Shown here: positions 52,580 through 61,998 of the stretch, piece after piece
Layout of the letters: each line of letters starts with the position of its first letter
How positions within the stretch are numbered: position 1 is the stretch's first letter
NCBI RefSeq assembly: GCF_009789195.1
Contig: NZ_WSTC01000025.1
Coordinates: forward strand, 1-64,000
Direction of reading: 5' to 3'
From: Paenibacillus sp. MMS18-CY102
GTDB taxonomy: Bacteria > Bacillota > Bacilli > Paenibacillales > Paenibacillaceae
DNA length: 64,000 bases
Translations under genes and position numbers: made by a program
The notes under the pieces: generated by a model
Database searches by the model: none
What the model was told of the DNA's origin: nothing
Seen by the model: only the letters and a program-made list of their open reading frames with translations

Positions 52580-54405
52580 AGAAAGATAATTTTAAATTAG
52601 GCAAACAAATTTATATCATATTGCTATTCATTCTTGTGTTAGGCTTGCTATTGCAGTTGACGCGTTCAGAGGCTTTACTGCGCGTAGGCGGCAAGAATGC
52701 GCCGCTTGTTGATGCGGAGCAGTTCCCGACGCAGCAAGCGCTAGCGCCTGAAAATGTCGAAGCGCTGAATGAGCCGGTATACGTTATCGTAACGGATGAA
52801 AGCAACACGTACAGCCAGCGCATTAGGAGCAATGTAGAGCAGACGCTTACGTATATGAAAAAACCGTACCGGACGGTCAATTACAGCCAGTTTAATGGAC
52901 CGGGCAGTGAACAAGAACATGTCATTATAACGGTGTCGGCGCTTGATCGCCTGCCGAATAATGAGTGGCTGGAAACGTTCGTGCATGGTGGTGGGCATGT
53001 CATGTTCGCGACGGTGCTGGAGCCGGACAATACGTTCTATCGCATCTATCGCAAATTGGGCATTCGGGAAGCTGGCTTCCAAGCCAATACCCAAGGGCTT
53101 AACATTAGCAGCGAAGTGTTCGCGAGCAAGGAAGATACGGCGTTTAATACGGATATGATCGAAAATACGGCCATGCAGGTGCGGCTGGACGAAGGCACAG
53201 TTATGTTGGCGGATTCGACCGAGCATGTGCCGATTTTATGGCAGCAGCCATATGGCGATGGCGAATTTGTCCTTTTGAACGGAACGATGCTTCAGGAGAA
53301 GTCGAGCCGCGGATTTACGGCAGCAAGCATTAGCTTGATGGATAAGGACTTTATTTATCCGATTCTTAACGCCAAGCTGATGTATATCGATGATTTCCCG
53401 GCGCCGTTTAAGCAGGATATGTTGCCTGATTATAAGCGCACTTACAATCGGTTTATTAAAGAAATTTGGTGGCCAGACATGGTGCGTGTTGCAGCTATGT
53501 ATGGTTACAAATTTACAGGTGTCGCAATCGAAACCTATGCGGATAAGGTGAATGGGCCATTCACAGAGGAGGATAGCTCTCCCAAAGACTTAATCATGTA
53601 TGGCCGTGATGTGCTGAAAAGCGGAGGCGAGATCGGCATTCATGGTTATAATCACGAATCGCTTGTGACCGATCACAAGATTAGCAATAAGTTCGGCTAT
53701 AACGCTTGGCCATCCGCCCAGGAGATGGCGGAATCGGTAAAGGCTGTGACTGTTTTCGTGAATGATGTATTTCCTAACTACGAGCTTCGAACGTATGTCC
53801 CGCCATCTAACGTATTAGGCGCAGACGGACGGGAAGCGCTCAAAGCAGGCTGGCCAGGGTTGCGTACGATTTCGTCGATGTATAGTGAAGATTTGGAGAG
53901 CGCTTCTTACGTGCAGGAGTTTGAAATCGCTAAGGACGGAATTGCAGAGTTGCCACGGGTGACATCTGGCTTTGTATACGATGAGTTTGAGAAGTGGGCC
54001 TCGATGAATGCGATCGGAACCCTCGGCGTGTTCTCGCACTTTGTTCACCCGGATGATGTGATCGCCCCAGACCGGAACCAGAATAAAACATGGGATCAGC
54101 TCTATCGCGAATTCACCGAGTATTTAAAGGATACCAATGACCAATTCAGCTGGCTGCGCCCGATGACGGCAACGGAAGCAACCAATGAGCTGGTGCGGTA
54201 TGCCGACAGCGATCCGCATTTCCAGCAGACAGCCGATGGCATCCAAGGATATATTAATGGCTACACCGATGGTGACTTCTATTACCTGCTCCGCAGCGAC
54301 AAGAAAGTAACGAAGCTAGAGCACGCCGAGGTAACGCGACTGAACGGGCATATGTATCTTGTCAAAGCGACAGCGAAACAATTTAAGATCGGATTGGATG
54401 GATAA
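52576..54405 (+). CDS. pelA: PelA-type polysaccharide deacetylase (DUF2194)
   Basis: 609 residues with an N-terminal membrane anchor (IYIILLFILVLGLLLQL), a Rossmann-like region (NEPVYVIVTDESNTYSQR), then a CE4-like deacetylase domain: LMYIDDFPAPF (~273, Asp pair), GGEIGIHGYNHESL (HxxxH metal site) and GVFSHFVHPDD. It would remove acetyl groups from GalNAc/GlcNAc in the Pel chain outside the membrane, making it cationic. It lacks the TIM-barrel hydrolase domain of Pseudomonas PelA; a divergent gene may supply that. Start overlaps pelE (ATGA). Confidence 0.85.
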   Translation: MKKDNFKLGKQIYIILLFILVLGLLLQLTRSEALLRVGGKNAPLVDAEQFPTQQALAPENVEALNEPVYVIVTDESNTYSQRIRSNVEQTLTYMKKPYRTVNYSQFNGPGSEQEHVIITVSALDRLPNNEWLETFVHGGGHVMFATVLEPDNTFYRIYRKLGIREAGFQANTQGLNISSEVFASKEDTAFNTDMIENTAMQVRLDEGTVMLADSTEHVPILWQQPYGDGEFVLLNGTMLQEKSSRGFTAASISLMDKDFIYPILNAKLMYIDDFPAPFKQDMLPDYKRTYNRFIKEIWWPDMVRVAAMYGYKFTGVAIETYADKVNGPFTEEDSSPKDLIMYGRDVLKSGGEIGIHGYNHESLVTDHKISNKFGYNAWPSAQEMAESVKAVTVFVNDVFPNYELRTYVPPSNVLGADGREALKAGWPGLRTISSMYSEDLESASYVQEFEIAKDGIAELPRVTSGFVYDEFEKWASMNAIGTLGVFSHFVHPDDVIAPDRNQNKTWDQLYREFTEYLKDTNDQFSWLRPMTATEATNELVRYADSDPHFQQTADGIQGYINGYTDGDFYYLLRSDKKVTKLEHAEVTRLNGHMYLVKATAKQFKIGLDG

Positions 54406-54407
54406 CG

Positions 54408-55823
54408 ATGAAAATTTGTATCGTCGCGGAAGGGTCTTACCCTTACGTTACCGGCGGGGTATCGAGCTGGATACACGCGCTGCTGCGGAGCATGCCCGAG
54501 CATTCGTTCGTTATCTATGCGATTGCAGCAGAAGAAGAACAAAAGGGGAAATTCAAGTATGAATTGCCCTCTAACGTGACGGAAGTGCGCGAGTTTTTCA
54601 TGGACTCCTATTTGAAGGAGGAAGGCCGCTGGGGAGCGCGCTCCAAGCTGGCCCGCGAAGATGCGAATGCGATCAAGTCGCTCATCGGTGGAGATGAGAA
54701 CGCGGATTGGCAGCATATTTTCGAAGCGATGCTTAACAAGAAGCTGGGCGACGCTGCGACCTTCCTGATGAGCCGGGATTATTACGACATCCTAAGCGGG
54801 CTGTGCGAAGAGAAGTTCAGCCAAGTGCCGTTCACGGAGATGTTCTGGACGGTTCGTTCGATGATTATGCCGCTCTTCATGACGGTACGCAACTCGCTGC
54901 CAGAGGCGGATCTGTACCATTCCGTGTCTACAGGTTATGCGGGCGTTATTGCTTCACTAGGCAAGCACATCTACAACAAGCCGATGGTGCTGACGGAACA
55001 CGGCATTTATTCACGGGAACGCGAGGAAGAGATCATTAAGTCCGATTGGGTTAAGGGCAGCTTCAAGGACCTGTGGATCCAATACTTCTATACATTGTCA
55101 AAGTGCGCCTATCAATATGCAGACGAAGTCGTCACTTTGTTTAATCGGAATAAAGAAATCGAGATCGAACTCGGTTGCCCAGAAGAGAAAATCAGCATCG
55201 TCCCTAATGGGGTGAATGCTGCAGACTTCGATAACTTGCCTAGCAAGGCGGAGGGAGCGCCGCTCCGCATTGGTGCGCTCGTTCGCGTCGTTCCGATCAA
55301 AGATATTAAGACGATGATTCAAAGCTTCCAGCTTGTGAAGCGTGAGGTGCCAAGCGCAACATTCCACATCATGGGCCCGTATGAAGAAGACCGTGAATAT
55401 TACGAGGAATGTTTGGCGTTAATCGAAGCGTTCGGGCTTCAAGACGTGGAATTTACGGGCAACGTTGATATCAAACAGTATGTGGGCACCATGGACCTGC
55501 TAGTGCTGACAAGCATTAGCGAAGGGCAGCCGCTGGCTGTGCTGGAGGGATTGGCGGCGAGCAAGCCTTTCGTAACGACAGATGTCGGCAGCTGCAAGGA
55601 ATTGCTGTACGGCGTTGACGATCCTTATGGCCAAGCTGGATTCGTCGTGCCCGTTATGAATGCCGAGCAAATTAGCCGATCAATCGTTACGTTATGCAAG
55701 AATGAACGGATGCGCAATGAAATGGGCAGCAATGGCCGCCGCCGAGTGGAAGCTTTGTATACACGTGACCGGTTTATTGACAGCTACAAAGCATTGTACA
55801 ACCAGCTTGAGGGGAGGAAATAA
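54408..55823 (+). CDS. pelF: PelF glycosyltransferase
   Basis: 471-residue GT4-family glycosyltransferase that polymerises the Pel chain from UDP-GalNAc in the cytosol. N-terminal MKICIVAEGSYPYVTGGVSSW (GGVSSW donor/acceptor loop), DLYHSVSTGYAGVIAS, PMVLTEHGIYSRERE, ISIVPNGVNAADFDNLP, GALVRVVPIKDIKTMI and the catalytic ExxE-type region LTSISEGQPLAVLEGLA. Length and order match pelF of the Gram-positive pel operons. It starts two bases after the pelA stop. Confidence 0.95.
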   Translation: MKICIVAEGSYPYVTGGVSSWIHALLRSMPEHSFVIYAIAAEEEQKGKFKYELPSNVTEVREFFMDSYLKEEGRWGARSKLAREDANAIKSLIGGDENADWQHIFEAMLNKKLGDAATFLMSRDYYDILSGLCEEKFSQVPFTEMFWTVRSMIMPLFMTVRNSLPEADLYHSVSTGYAGVIASLGKHIYNKPMVLTEHGIYSREREEEIIKSDWVKGSFKDLWIQYFYTLSKCAYQYADEVVTLFNRNKEIEIELGCPEEKISIVPNGVNAADFDNLPSKAEGAPLRIGALVRVVPIKDIKTMIQSFQLVKREVPSATFHIMGPYEEDREYYEECLALIEAFGLQDVEFTGNVDIKQYVGTMDLLVLTSISEGQPLAVLEGLAASKPFVTTDVGSCKELLYGVDDPYGQAGFVVPVMNAEQISRSIVTLCKNERMRNEMGSNGRRRVEALYTRDRFIDSYKALYNQLEGRK

Positions 55824-55826
55824 GCG

Positions 55827-57275
55827 ATGGCAGGTATTGGTTTTGAACTAAAACGGATGTATGCCAAGGATGGCTTGGTTAACAAAATCAAGGCATTCAC
55901 GTATTCCTCGCTCGTTACGATTGGCCCGATGCTCACCTGTATGCTTCTGGTCGTTGCTGTACAATGGATGCAGCTGCGATATGAGGTTTCGTTCGTTGAC
56001 CGGGAGCTGTTTCAAGCATCGATCGTCTACGCGTTTATATTCTCTTACATTATCAGCAATGTATTGACGCTCTATTTGACACGGTCTGTCTCGGACTTTA
56101 TTTACCAGAAAAAGTATGAAGCCGTGCTTCCGTCATTCTACGGCAGCTTGAAGATTGGGCTGCTGCTCGGCGCTGTGCCGGCCCTGCTGTTCCTAGGCTT
56201 CTCCCCGCTTAGCCTGACTTACAAGGCTTCGCTGCTGCTCTTGTTTATGACCCTTATCGTAATCTGGTTTGAGGTGGTTTACTTATCCGCGATGAAAAAC
56301 TATCGCCGGATTGGCCTCTCCTTCCTAGGTGGTGCACTGCTCGCGATTGGGCTGTCATGGGTGCTGTTGAAGTACGCAGGCTTGAAGGATGCGGGGACGG
56401 TGCTGCTGGCAGTAGACGCAGGCTTTATGCTTACGGCAGCGGCGCTGCTCGTTCAGATTGAACGGTTTTTCCGTCTGCCAACCAGGCAATCGGACTATAC
56501 CTTCTTAGCTTACTTAACGCGGTATCCATCACTGATTCTGATCGGGGCATTAACGGCAATTGGGCTGTATTCCCATCAGTTTGTCCAATGGTTAGGTGAC
56601 TCGGGCGTTGTTGTGGCAGATGCGTTTCTGATGTCGCCATCATACGATTTGGCTGTATACTACGCCTTCATGTCGGCGATTCCATCGTTAATTATGTTCG
56701 TCGTCTCACTCGAAACGAACTTATATCCGAAGTATCGCCATTATTATGATCTTGTGCTTCACGGGGGATCGCTCGGCGATATCAACCGCGCACGCGGGCA
56801 AATGTTCCAAGTGCTGACGCAACAGATTTCGCTGCTCATGGGCGTACAGCTGTTCTTTTCGATCATTTCGGTTGCGCTGGGCATTCGGTTCCTGCCGCTT
56901 GTAGGCTTTAGCGCTTCCCAAATTGAGCTGTACAACATACTTGTAATCGGATTTTTTGCTTATATCATCTATACGGTCGTCACGCTAGTTCTGCTTTACT
57001 TCGATGACCGTAAAGGCGTGCTGTGGCTGGCTGTGTTGTTCTTGGCTTGCAATACAGGGTTTGCTGTAGTGTCCGTTCTGTACGACAGCCAAGGCTTCTC
57101 GTTCTTCGCAGCCGCATTCCTATCCTTGGTTGCTGCGCTGGGCCGATTGATGCATGTGCTCAATCATATTAACTACTATACATTTAGCGCGCAGCCAGTC
57201 ATTCATAGGGAGAAAACGAATCGGTTCTCGAAACTGCTGCATGCAGCGCCAAAGCGGATGAGCCGGTTGGATTAA
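55827..57275 (+). CDS. pelG: PelG polysaccharide transporter
   Basis: 482 residues, about twelve hydrophobic helices, of the PelG/MOP flippase-related family. It begins with the family signature MAGIGFELKRMYAKDGL and has SYIISNVLTLYLTRSVSDFIYQKKYEAVLPSFYG and the SLETNLYPKYRHYYDLVLHGGSL loop. With PelF it would move the growing Pel chain across the membrane under control of PelD/PelE. GGGAGG lies nine bases before the ATG, in the end of pelF. Confidence 0.95.
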   Translation: MAGIGFELKRMYAKDGLVNKIKAFTYSSLVTIGPMLTCMLLVVAVQWMQLRYEVSFVDRELFQASIVYAFIFSYIISNVLTLYLTRSVSDFIYQKKYEAVLPSFYGSLKIGLLLGAVPALLFLGFSPLSLTYKASLLLLFMTLIVIWFEVVYLSAMKNYRRIGLSFLGGALLAIGLSWVLLKYAGLKDAGTVLLAVDAGFMLTAAALLVQIERFFRLPTRQSDYTFLAYLTRYPSLILIGALTAIGLYSHQFVQWLGDSGVVVADAFLMSPSYDLAVYYAFMSAIPSLIMFVVSLETNLYPKYRHYYDLVLHGGSLGDINRARGQMFQVLTQQISLLMGVQLFFSIISVALGIRFLPLVGFSASQIELYNILVIGFFAYIIYTVVTLVLLYFDDRKGVLWLAVLFLACNTGFAVVSVLYDSQGFSFFAAAFLSLVAALGRLMHVLNHINYYTFSAQPVIHREKTNRFSKLLHAAPKRMSRLD

Positions 57276-57300
57276 GAAGGATCGCAAGGAGGCAATAGAT

Positions 57301-59034
57301 TTGATTAGACATAAATATTGGATTGCATTCGTTCTTTTAGGCTCCTTGTTAGCAGGCTGCAGCGCAAGCGACGAGGCTGGGGAAAGCGATGGCAGCCCAT
57401 CGGGAGTCGTTTCGAAAGGCGATCTAACCCTATCTTACGGAGTGGATAAGCTGACGGAGAATCGGCACATCTATGATAATGATAAAGTCGATTCAGTAAC
57501 ATCTTTTTACGTAACCATTACAGACGACAACCTGACCAGTGAGCATCCATTAACCTGGAGCAAGCTTAACAGCATTCAGTATCCTGTGGACAACACAGAT
57601 GATAAGAAAGTGAATGTGCTCGTCCAAGAAGGCGATGAGTCGGGAATCATCAGCAGTGTAGGCAAGCTCGGATATGGTGAGGATCACGCCAATGCAGAGA
57701 TATCCCTTCGTGGGAAATCATCGTTGAACTCGAACCAGAAGTCTTACAAAATTAAACTGTTCGACGATGCTGGCGTATGGCGCAACCAGACATCCATTAA
57801 CTTGCTGAAGCACGAATTCGACTTCACGCGGGTGAGGAACCGGTTGAGTTTTGATTATTTCAAAATGATTCCTAATATGACCAGCTACCATATGCAGTTC
57901 GTTCATCTATACGTGAAAGACTTGACGAGCGGGGCGAAGGCTCCAGCGTTTACGGATTATGGGCTGTATGAGCAGATCGAGCAGCCGAACAAGCGGTTTC
58001 TGCGCTCCCATGGCCTCGATCCGAATGGCCAGTTGTATAAAGCGGAGAATTTCGAGTTTTACCGTTACCCTGAGAAGTTGAAGAAAGCGGATGATCCTGC
58101 GTATAACAAGGACCTATTCGAAACCGTCATTAGCGTTGAGGGCAACAATGATCATGAGAAGCTGCTTCAGATGCTCGATGAAATGAACAATTTATCGCTC
58201 GATTTTGATGAGGTGTTCGACCGGCATTTCGACCGCGACAATTATTTGACGTGGATGGCTTCGAATATTTTGATGGATAACATCGATACGATCACACAAA
58301 ACTTCTTGCTGTATTCGCCCCAGAATGGAAACAAGTTTTATTTCATTCCTTGGGACTATGACGGCGGATGGGGCTTTAATGAATTTGACCATACGGGCAA
58401 ACCCGGTGAAGCAAGAGCGCCATGGATGAGGGGGATCTCGAACTACTGGGAGACGACGCTTGCCAGCCGCTTCTTCAAAAACCCGGACAACGTGAAGCAA
58501 CTGGAAGACAAGGTGGACGAGCTTCGTAAAATTATTACGCCAGCGCAGACCAAGTCGTTTCTGGACAGTTATCGCAGCACCGTGTATCCGTATGTGTCCA
58601 AACAGCCGGACTTGACGTATTTGCCAGGCAAGCTTAGCCAGTATGACCAGGAGCTGGACCGCATTGCCGGCTTATCGGAGGTTAATGCCGAGCTGTTCAA
58701 GAAGCAGCTGCAGTTGCCGATGCCGTTCTTCATGGGGGAAGTCGCGCACCAGGGTTCAACCTTTACTTTCCATTGGGATGCATCATACGACTTGCAGGGT
58801 GACGATTTAACGTATCACTTTATGGTTGCTAAGGAGCCGGCATTCGCGCATCCAATCGAGGAACGCAAGAATGAAAAAAGCTCCACTGTATTGTTAGAAG
58901 GGCTAGGCAAAGGGCGTTACTTCTGGAAAGTGGTCGCGCAGGATAGCCAAGGAAATGTGATGCCTTCCTTTGATATTTATGAAGATACCGAGGGCATGAA
59001 AAATTACGGCGTTCGCGAGTTTTACGTCGATTAA
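57301..59034 (+). CDS. CotH-kinase family lipoprotein at the end of the pel operon
   Basis: 577-residue lipoprotein (lipobox LLAGC). ~60-150: extracytoplasmic beta region. ~150-480: CotH-kinase domain with AEISLRGKSSLNSNQKSYKIKLFD (nucleotide-loop Lys), NLLKHEFDFTRVRNRLSFDYF, YGLYEQIEQPNKRFL, WMASNILMDNIDTITQNFLLY and the metal site FIPWDYDGGWGF. C-terminal fibronectin-like tail (FTFHWDASYDLQGDDLTYHFMVA). CotH of Bacillus spores phosphorylates coat proteins; the target of this exported relative is unknown. TTG 57301 follows AAGGAGG by eight bases. Confidence 0.88.
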   Translation: MIRHKYWIAFVLLGSLLAGCSASDEAGESDGSPSGVVSKGDLTLSYGVDKLTENRHIYDNDKVDSVTSFYVTITDDNLTSEHPLTWSKLNSIQYPVDNTDDKKVNVLVQEGDESGIISSVGKLGYGEDHANAEISLRGKSSLNSNQKSYKIKLFDDAGVWRNQTSINLLKHEFDFTRVRNRLSFDYFKMIPNMTSYHMQFVHLYVKDLTSGAKAPAFTDYGLYEQIEQPNKRFLRSHGLDPNGQLYKAENFEFYRYPEKLKKADDPAYNKDLFETVISVEGNNDHEKLLQMLDEMNNLSLDFDEVFDRHFDRDNYLTWMASNILMDNIDTITQNFLLYSPQNGNKFYFIPWDYDGGWGFNEFDHTGKPGEARAPWMRGISNYWETTLASRFFKNPDNVKQLEDKVDELRKIITPAQTKSFLDSYRSTVYPYVSKQPDLTYLPGKLSQYDQELDRIAGLSEVNAELFKKQLQLPMPFFMGEVAHQGSTFTFHWDASYDLQGDDLTYHFMVAKEPAFAHPIEERKNEKSSTVLLEGLGKGRYFWKVVAQDSQGNVMPSFDIYEDTEGMKNYGVREFYVD

Positions 59035-59056
59035 CGGTTGAGGGAGGCGTACGGCG

Positions 59057-59764
59057 ATGGAGTTTGCAGGGAAGAGATTGCGGCACGAGCTCAAGTTTTT
59101 TATTCATCATCATGAATATATCGGATTGCGGAACCGGATCGGCACGCTGCTGTCGCTGGACCGCAATTCAGTAGATGCAGAGGGTTATCATATCCGGAGC
59201 CTGTATTTTGACAATATGCATGAATCATCCCTGCACGATAAGATGAACGGCATTTTTGCACGGAAAAAATACCGGGTCCGCATCTACAACAAAAGCGACG
59301 CCACGATTAAGCTGGAGCGCAAAAGCAAGTATAACGACATGGTAGCCAAAGAATCGGCATCACTGACACGTGAACAGTTCGAGCTGCTGCGAGATGGCAA
59401 TTATTCGTTCCTGAAAGCGAGCGGCCATCCGCTTATGAACGATTTTTATACCGATCTCGTGACAGGTGCGATGAAGCCATCGGTCATCGTCGATTATGTG
59501 AGGGAAGCGTATATTTACCCAACCAGCGATGTCCGGATTACGTTCGACAAGCAGCTGGAGGCTAGCTTGCAGTCGTTTGATATTTTTGACCAGGATCTTG
59601 TGACAGCAGGGACAATCGAGGGTCCGCGCACGATTTTGGAAGTAAAGTATGATGCGTTCTTGCCTACTATGATTCGGGATTTGCTTCAGCTGTCATCGCA
59701 TAATCGGTCCAGCATTTCGAAATACGGGATATGCAAAGAGAAACGCAAAACGTTCGCGCAATGA
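59057..59764 (+). CDS. VTC-domain protein (polyphosphate polymerase-like)
   Basis: 235 residues, a tunnel-fold VTC domain. Basic lining residues stand where expected: LRHELKFFI, YHIRSLYFDN, KYRVRIYN, IKLERKSK, VDYVREAYI and the acidic catalytic partner ILEVKYDAF. Eukaryotic Vtc4 makes polyphosphate from ATP with this fold; bacterial single-domain relatives are mostly untested. No membrane helix of its own. It sits 22 bases after the CotH gene and 29 before a DUF4956 membrane gene, forming a unit. Confidence 0.9.
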   Translation: MEFAGKRLRHELKFFIHHHEYIGLRNRIGTLLSLDRNSVDAEGYHIRSLYFDNMHESSLHDKMNGIFARKKYRVRIYNKSDATIKLERKSKYNDMVAKESASLTREQFELLRDGNYSFLKASGHPLMNDFYTDLVTGAMKPSVIVDYVREAYIYPTSDVRITFDKQLEASLQSFDIFDQDLVTAGTIEGPRTILEVKYDAFLPTMIRDLLQLSSHNRSSISKYGICKEKRKTFAQ

Positions 59765-59793
59765 TTTCTAGGCTTGGAAGGGGATTCGCTTGA

Positions 59794-60477
59794 ATGGAAG
59801 ATACGCTGAATTTTAAAGATATTTTCAAGAAAAGCATGCTAGAGCTCGATGCCTTCAAAAACGTATCGTGGGTCGAGATATTCTGGGGATTGCTCATTTC
59901 ATTCGTGCTTGGCATGTTTATCTATTTTGTTTATCAACGCTGCTTCCGCGGGGTTGTGTATAGCCATAACTACAATGTTTCATTCGTTCTTATGACGCTT
60001 ATTACGACGTTAATTATTATGACGATCAGCACGAACATCGTATTGTCGCTAGGCATGGTCGGCGCGCTTAGTATCGTCCGGTTCCGGACGGCAGTCAAGG
60101 ACCCGCTCGATATCGTCTATATGTTCTGGGCGATTTCCGTTGGTATCGCAACGGGTGCGAAGCTATATCCGATTGCGATCTTCGGTTCGCTCTTTATTGC
60201 GCTTGTCATATTCCTGCTATCCCGCCGCAAAGTGAAGACCGCACCATTCCTGCTCATTCTCCATTATGAGGAAGCGTTAGCGGATGAGGCGATCAAGACG
60301 GCGCTGCGCAAAATGAAGTTCACGCTCAAATCGAAGACGATTCGCAAACAAATGACGGAGCTCACCGTAGAGCTTCGCATTAATGCGGATAACACGGCAT
60401 TCGTCCAGGCTATATCCGAAATTCCTGGCGTTGCGGATGTTGCGTTAGTAAGCTATAACGGCGATTATGCGCCGTAA
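59794..60477 (+). CDS. DUF4956 membrane protein
   Basis: 227 residues of the DUF4956 family: four helices in the first 150 residues (VEIFWGLLISFVLGMFIYFVY; SFVLMTLITTLIIMTI; MFWAISVGIATGA; IAIFGSLFIALVIFLL) with the signature LGMVGALSIVRFRTAVKDPLD, then a cytosolic alpha/beta tail (ELTVELRINADNTAFVQAISEIPGVADVALV) of ACT-like pattern. Function unknown. Family members commonly lie next to VTC and CotH genes, consistent with a membrane partner for the soluble VTC protein. A terminator follows. Confidence 0.88.
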   Translation: MEDTLNFKDIFKKSMLELDAFKNVSWVEIFWGLLISFVLGMFIYFVYQRCFRGVVYSHNYNVSFVLMTLITTLIIMTISTNIVLSLGMVGALSIVRFRTAVKDPLDIVYMFWAISVGIATGAKLYPIAIFGSLFIALVIFLLSRRKVKTAPFLLILHYEEALADEAIKTALRKMKFTLKSKTIRKQMTELTVELRINADNTAFVQAISEIPGVADVALVSYNGDYAP

Positions 60478-60528
60478 GCTGCATGCATAATTAGGGCGCT
60501 TCCCTCGGGAGGGCTGCTGTTGCACTTG

Positions 60529-60556
60529 GCTGTCGAGATTTCTCGACAGCTTTTTT
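60529..60556 (+). terminator. terminator of the pel operon
   Basis: GCTGTCGAGA pairs with TCTCGACAGC (60541-60550), then six T. Confidence 0.93.
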
Positions 60557-60681
60557 ACGTCTAGAGGGGGCAGAAGGGCGTGCGATTTAACGATTCGTTC
60601 ACAAGGTTCTTAATGTAGTTTTAAGAAAAGACCGTTATAATTAAAGTAACTGTATAAAATTAGAGCCGGGGGGATAATGAA

Positions 60682-61416
60682 ATGGGACAAGCAGCAAACC
60701 GTGTGGACCGCAAGGATATGCGTTCGCGCAGCAAGCAGCGCCAGAAAAATATGCAGAAGCTCATGTGGATAACAGGTGGCGTTCTGCTCATTGCACTTAT
60801 TGTGGCTGTTGCATTCCTAAAACCAGAAGATAAAAAGGCCGATCCAGATGCGTTCGATTATAACGCAATGGCGACGCTTGGAAGCAAGGATGCGAAGGTT
60901 AAGATTGTTGAGTTCGGGGACTTCAAGTGCCCAGCATGCCGAGTGTTCAGCCAAGACGTAGAGCCGAAGCTCAAGTCGGAATACATCGATAAAGGCCTCG
61001 TATCGTTATCGTTTATGAACTATCCGTTTATCGGCCAGGATTCGCGTACGGCTGCGCTTGCCGGCCTTTCCGTATACCATCAGAATAACGATGCTTTCTG
61101 GAAATATTACGATGCGCTCTACAAGTATCAACCGGATGAAAGACAAATTTGGGCGACAACCGATTATCTCATCCAATTGGCGCAAAGCGAGAAGCTTGGC
61201 ATTGACTTCGACAAGCTCCGCAGCGATATCGAGAACGAGACGTATGCCGATCAACTGACCGACCAAATGTCGCGCGTCAAACCGCTGGGCGTAACCGGCA
61301 CGCCGACGCTCTTCGTGAACGGTACGATGGTCGGCGGCAAGGACGCTATGAATTATGACGCGGTAAAAGCTGCTGTCGATAAGGCACTCGCAGAGGCGGA
61401 GGAGGCTGGCAAGTAA
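60682..61416 (+). CDS. bdbD: DsbA-like thiol-disulfide oxidoreductase
   Basis: 244 residues. A basic cytosolic start, one membrane anchor (MWITGGVLLIALIVAVAFL), then a thioredoxin-fold domain with a helical insertion. The redox motif is Cys83-Pro-Ala-Cys86 in VEFGDFKCPACRVF and the cis-proline is in GVTGTPTLFVNGTMVGG. It should introduce disulfides into exported proteins and be reoxidised by the BdbC-like protein encoded immediately downstream. GGGGGG precedes the ATG and a TATAAT lies at 60636-60641. Confidence 0.93.
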   Translation: MGQAANRVDRKDMRSRSKQRQKNMQKLMWITGGVLLIALIVAVAFLKPEDKKADPDAFDYNAMATLGSKDAKVKIVEFGDFKCPACRVFSQDVEPKLKSEYIDKGLVSLSFMNYPFIGQDSRTAALAGLSVYHQNNDAFWKYYDALYKYQPDERQIWATTDYLIQLAQSEKLGIDFDKLRSDIENETYADQLTDQMSRVKPLGVTGTPTLFVNGTMVGGKDAMNYDAVKAAVDKALAEAEEAGK

Positions 61417-61419
61417 CCG

Positions 61420-61878
61420 ATGGATAACAATCAGCCTTCCTTCTTTTACACGTATGGATTGTACATGGCGTGGATCGTAGCGGTAGTGGCAACTGCCAGC
61501 AGCCTGTACTTAAGTGATGTATTGAACTACACCCCGTGCAAGCTATGTTGGTTCCAGCGCATTTTCATGTATCCGCAGGTCATTTTGCTAGGCATCGCGG
61601 CCTACCGGGGAGACCGGAGGATTACGGGCTATGTGCTTCCGCTTAGCATCATTGGCGGACTGATTTCGATTTATCATTACTTGGAGCAAAAGGTGCCGGG
61701 AATGGCGGACATTATGCCTTGTACAGACGGCGTTCCTTGCAGCGAAGACTATCTGGACTACTTCGGCGTCATTACGATACCGCTGATGGCCCTCGTCGCT
61801 TTCATCTTGATCACTGGCTGCCTCTGGCTGACCAGGCGTGCAGCGCGCCATGAGCATATTGAAGCGGATGCTGAATAA
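61420..61878 (+). CDS. bdbC: DsbB/BdbC-like quinone-linked thiol oxidase
   Basis: 152 residues, four membrane helices. Redox-active Cys40-x-x-Cys43 in TPCKLCWFQRIFMYPQ and the second pair Cys101/Cys107 in IMPCTDGVPC, as in the BdbC branch of DsbB. It passes electrons from the partner BdbD to quinone. It starts three bases after bdbD; the pair forms a standard operon ended by a terminator. Confidence 0.95.
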   Translation: MDNNQPSFFYTYGLYMAWIVAVVATASSLYLSDVLNYTPCKLCWFQRIFMYPQVILLGIAAYRGDRRITGYVLPLSIIGGLISIYHYLEQKVPGMADIMPCTDGVPCSEDYLDYFGVITIPLMALVAFILITGCLWLTRRAARHEHIEADAE

Positions 61879-61883
61879 GAACG

Positions 61884-61919
61884 ATCCCAGCTGTCATATC
61901 GATGACGCTGGGATTTTTT
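61884..61919 (+). terminator. terminator after bdbDC
   Basis: ATCCCAGC (61884-61891) pairs with GCTGGGAT (61907-61914), followed by T. Confidence 0.85.
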
Positions 61920-61998
61920 GTTGGCCGCTGTAGCAGGTTATCGGAACCCACTGCTGCTGATTCGATGCAAGGGGGGAAGGGTAAGGAAGTAGGACGCG

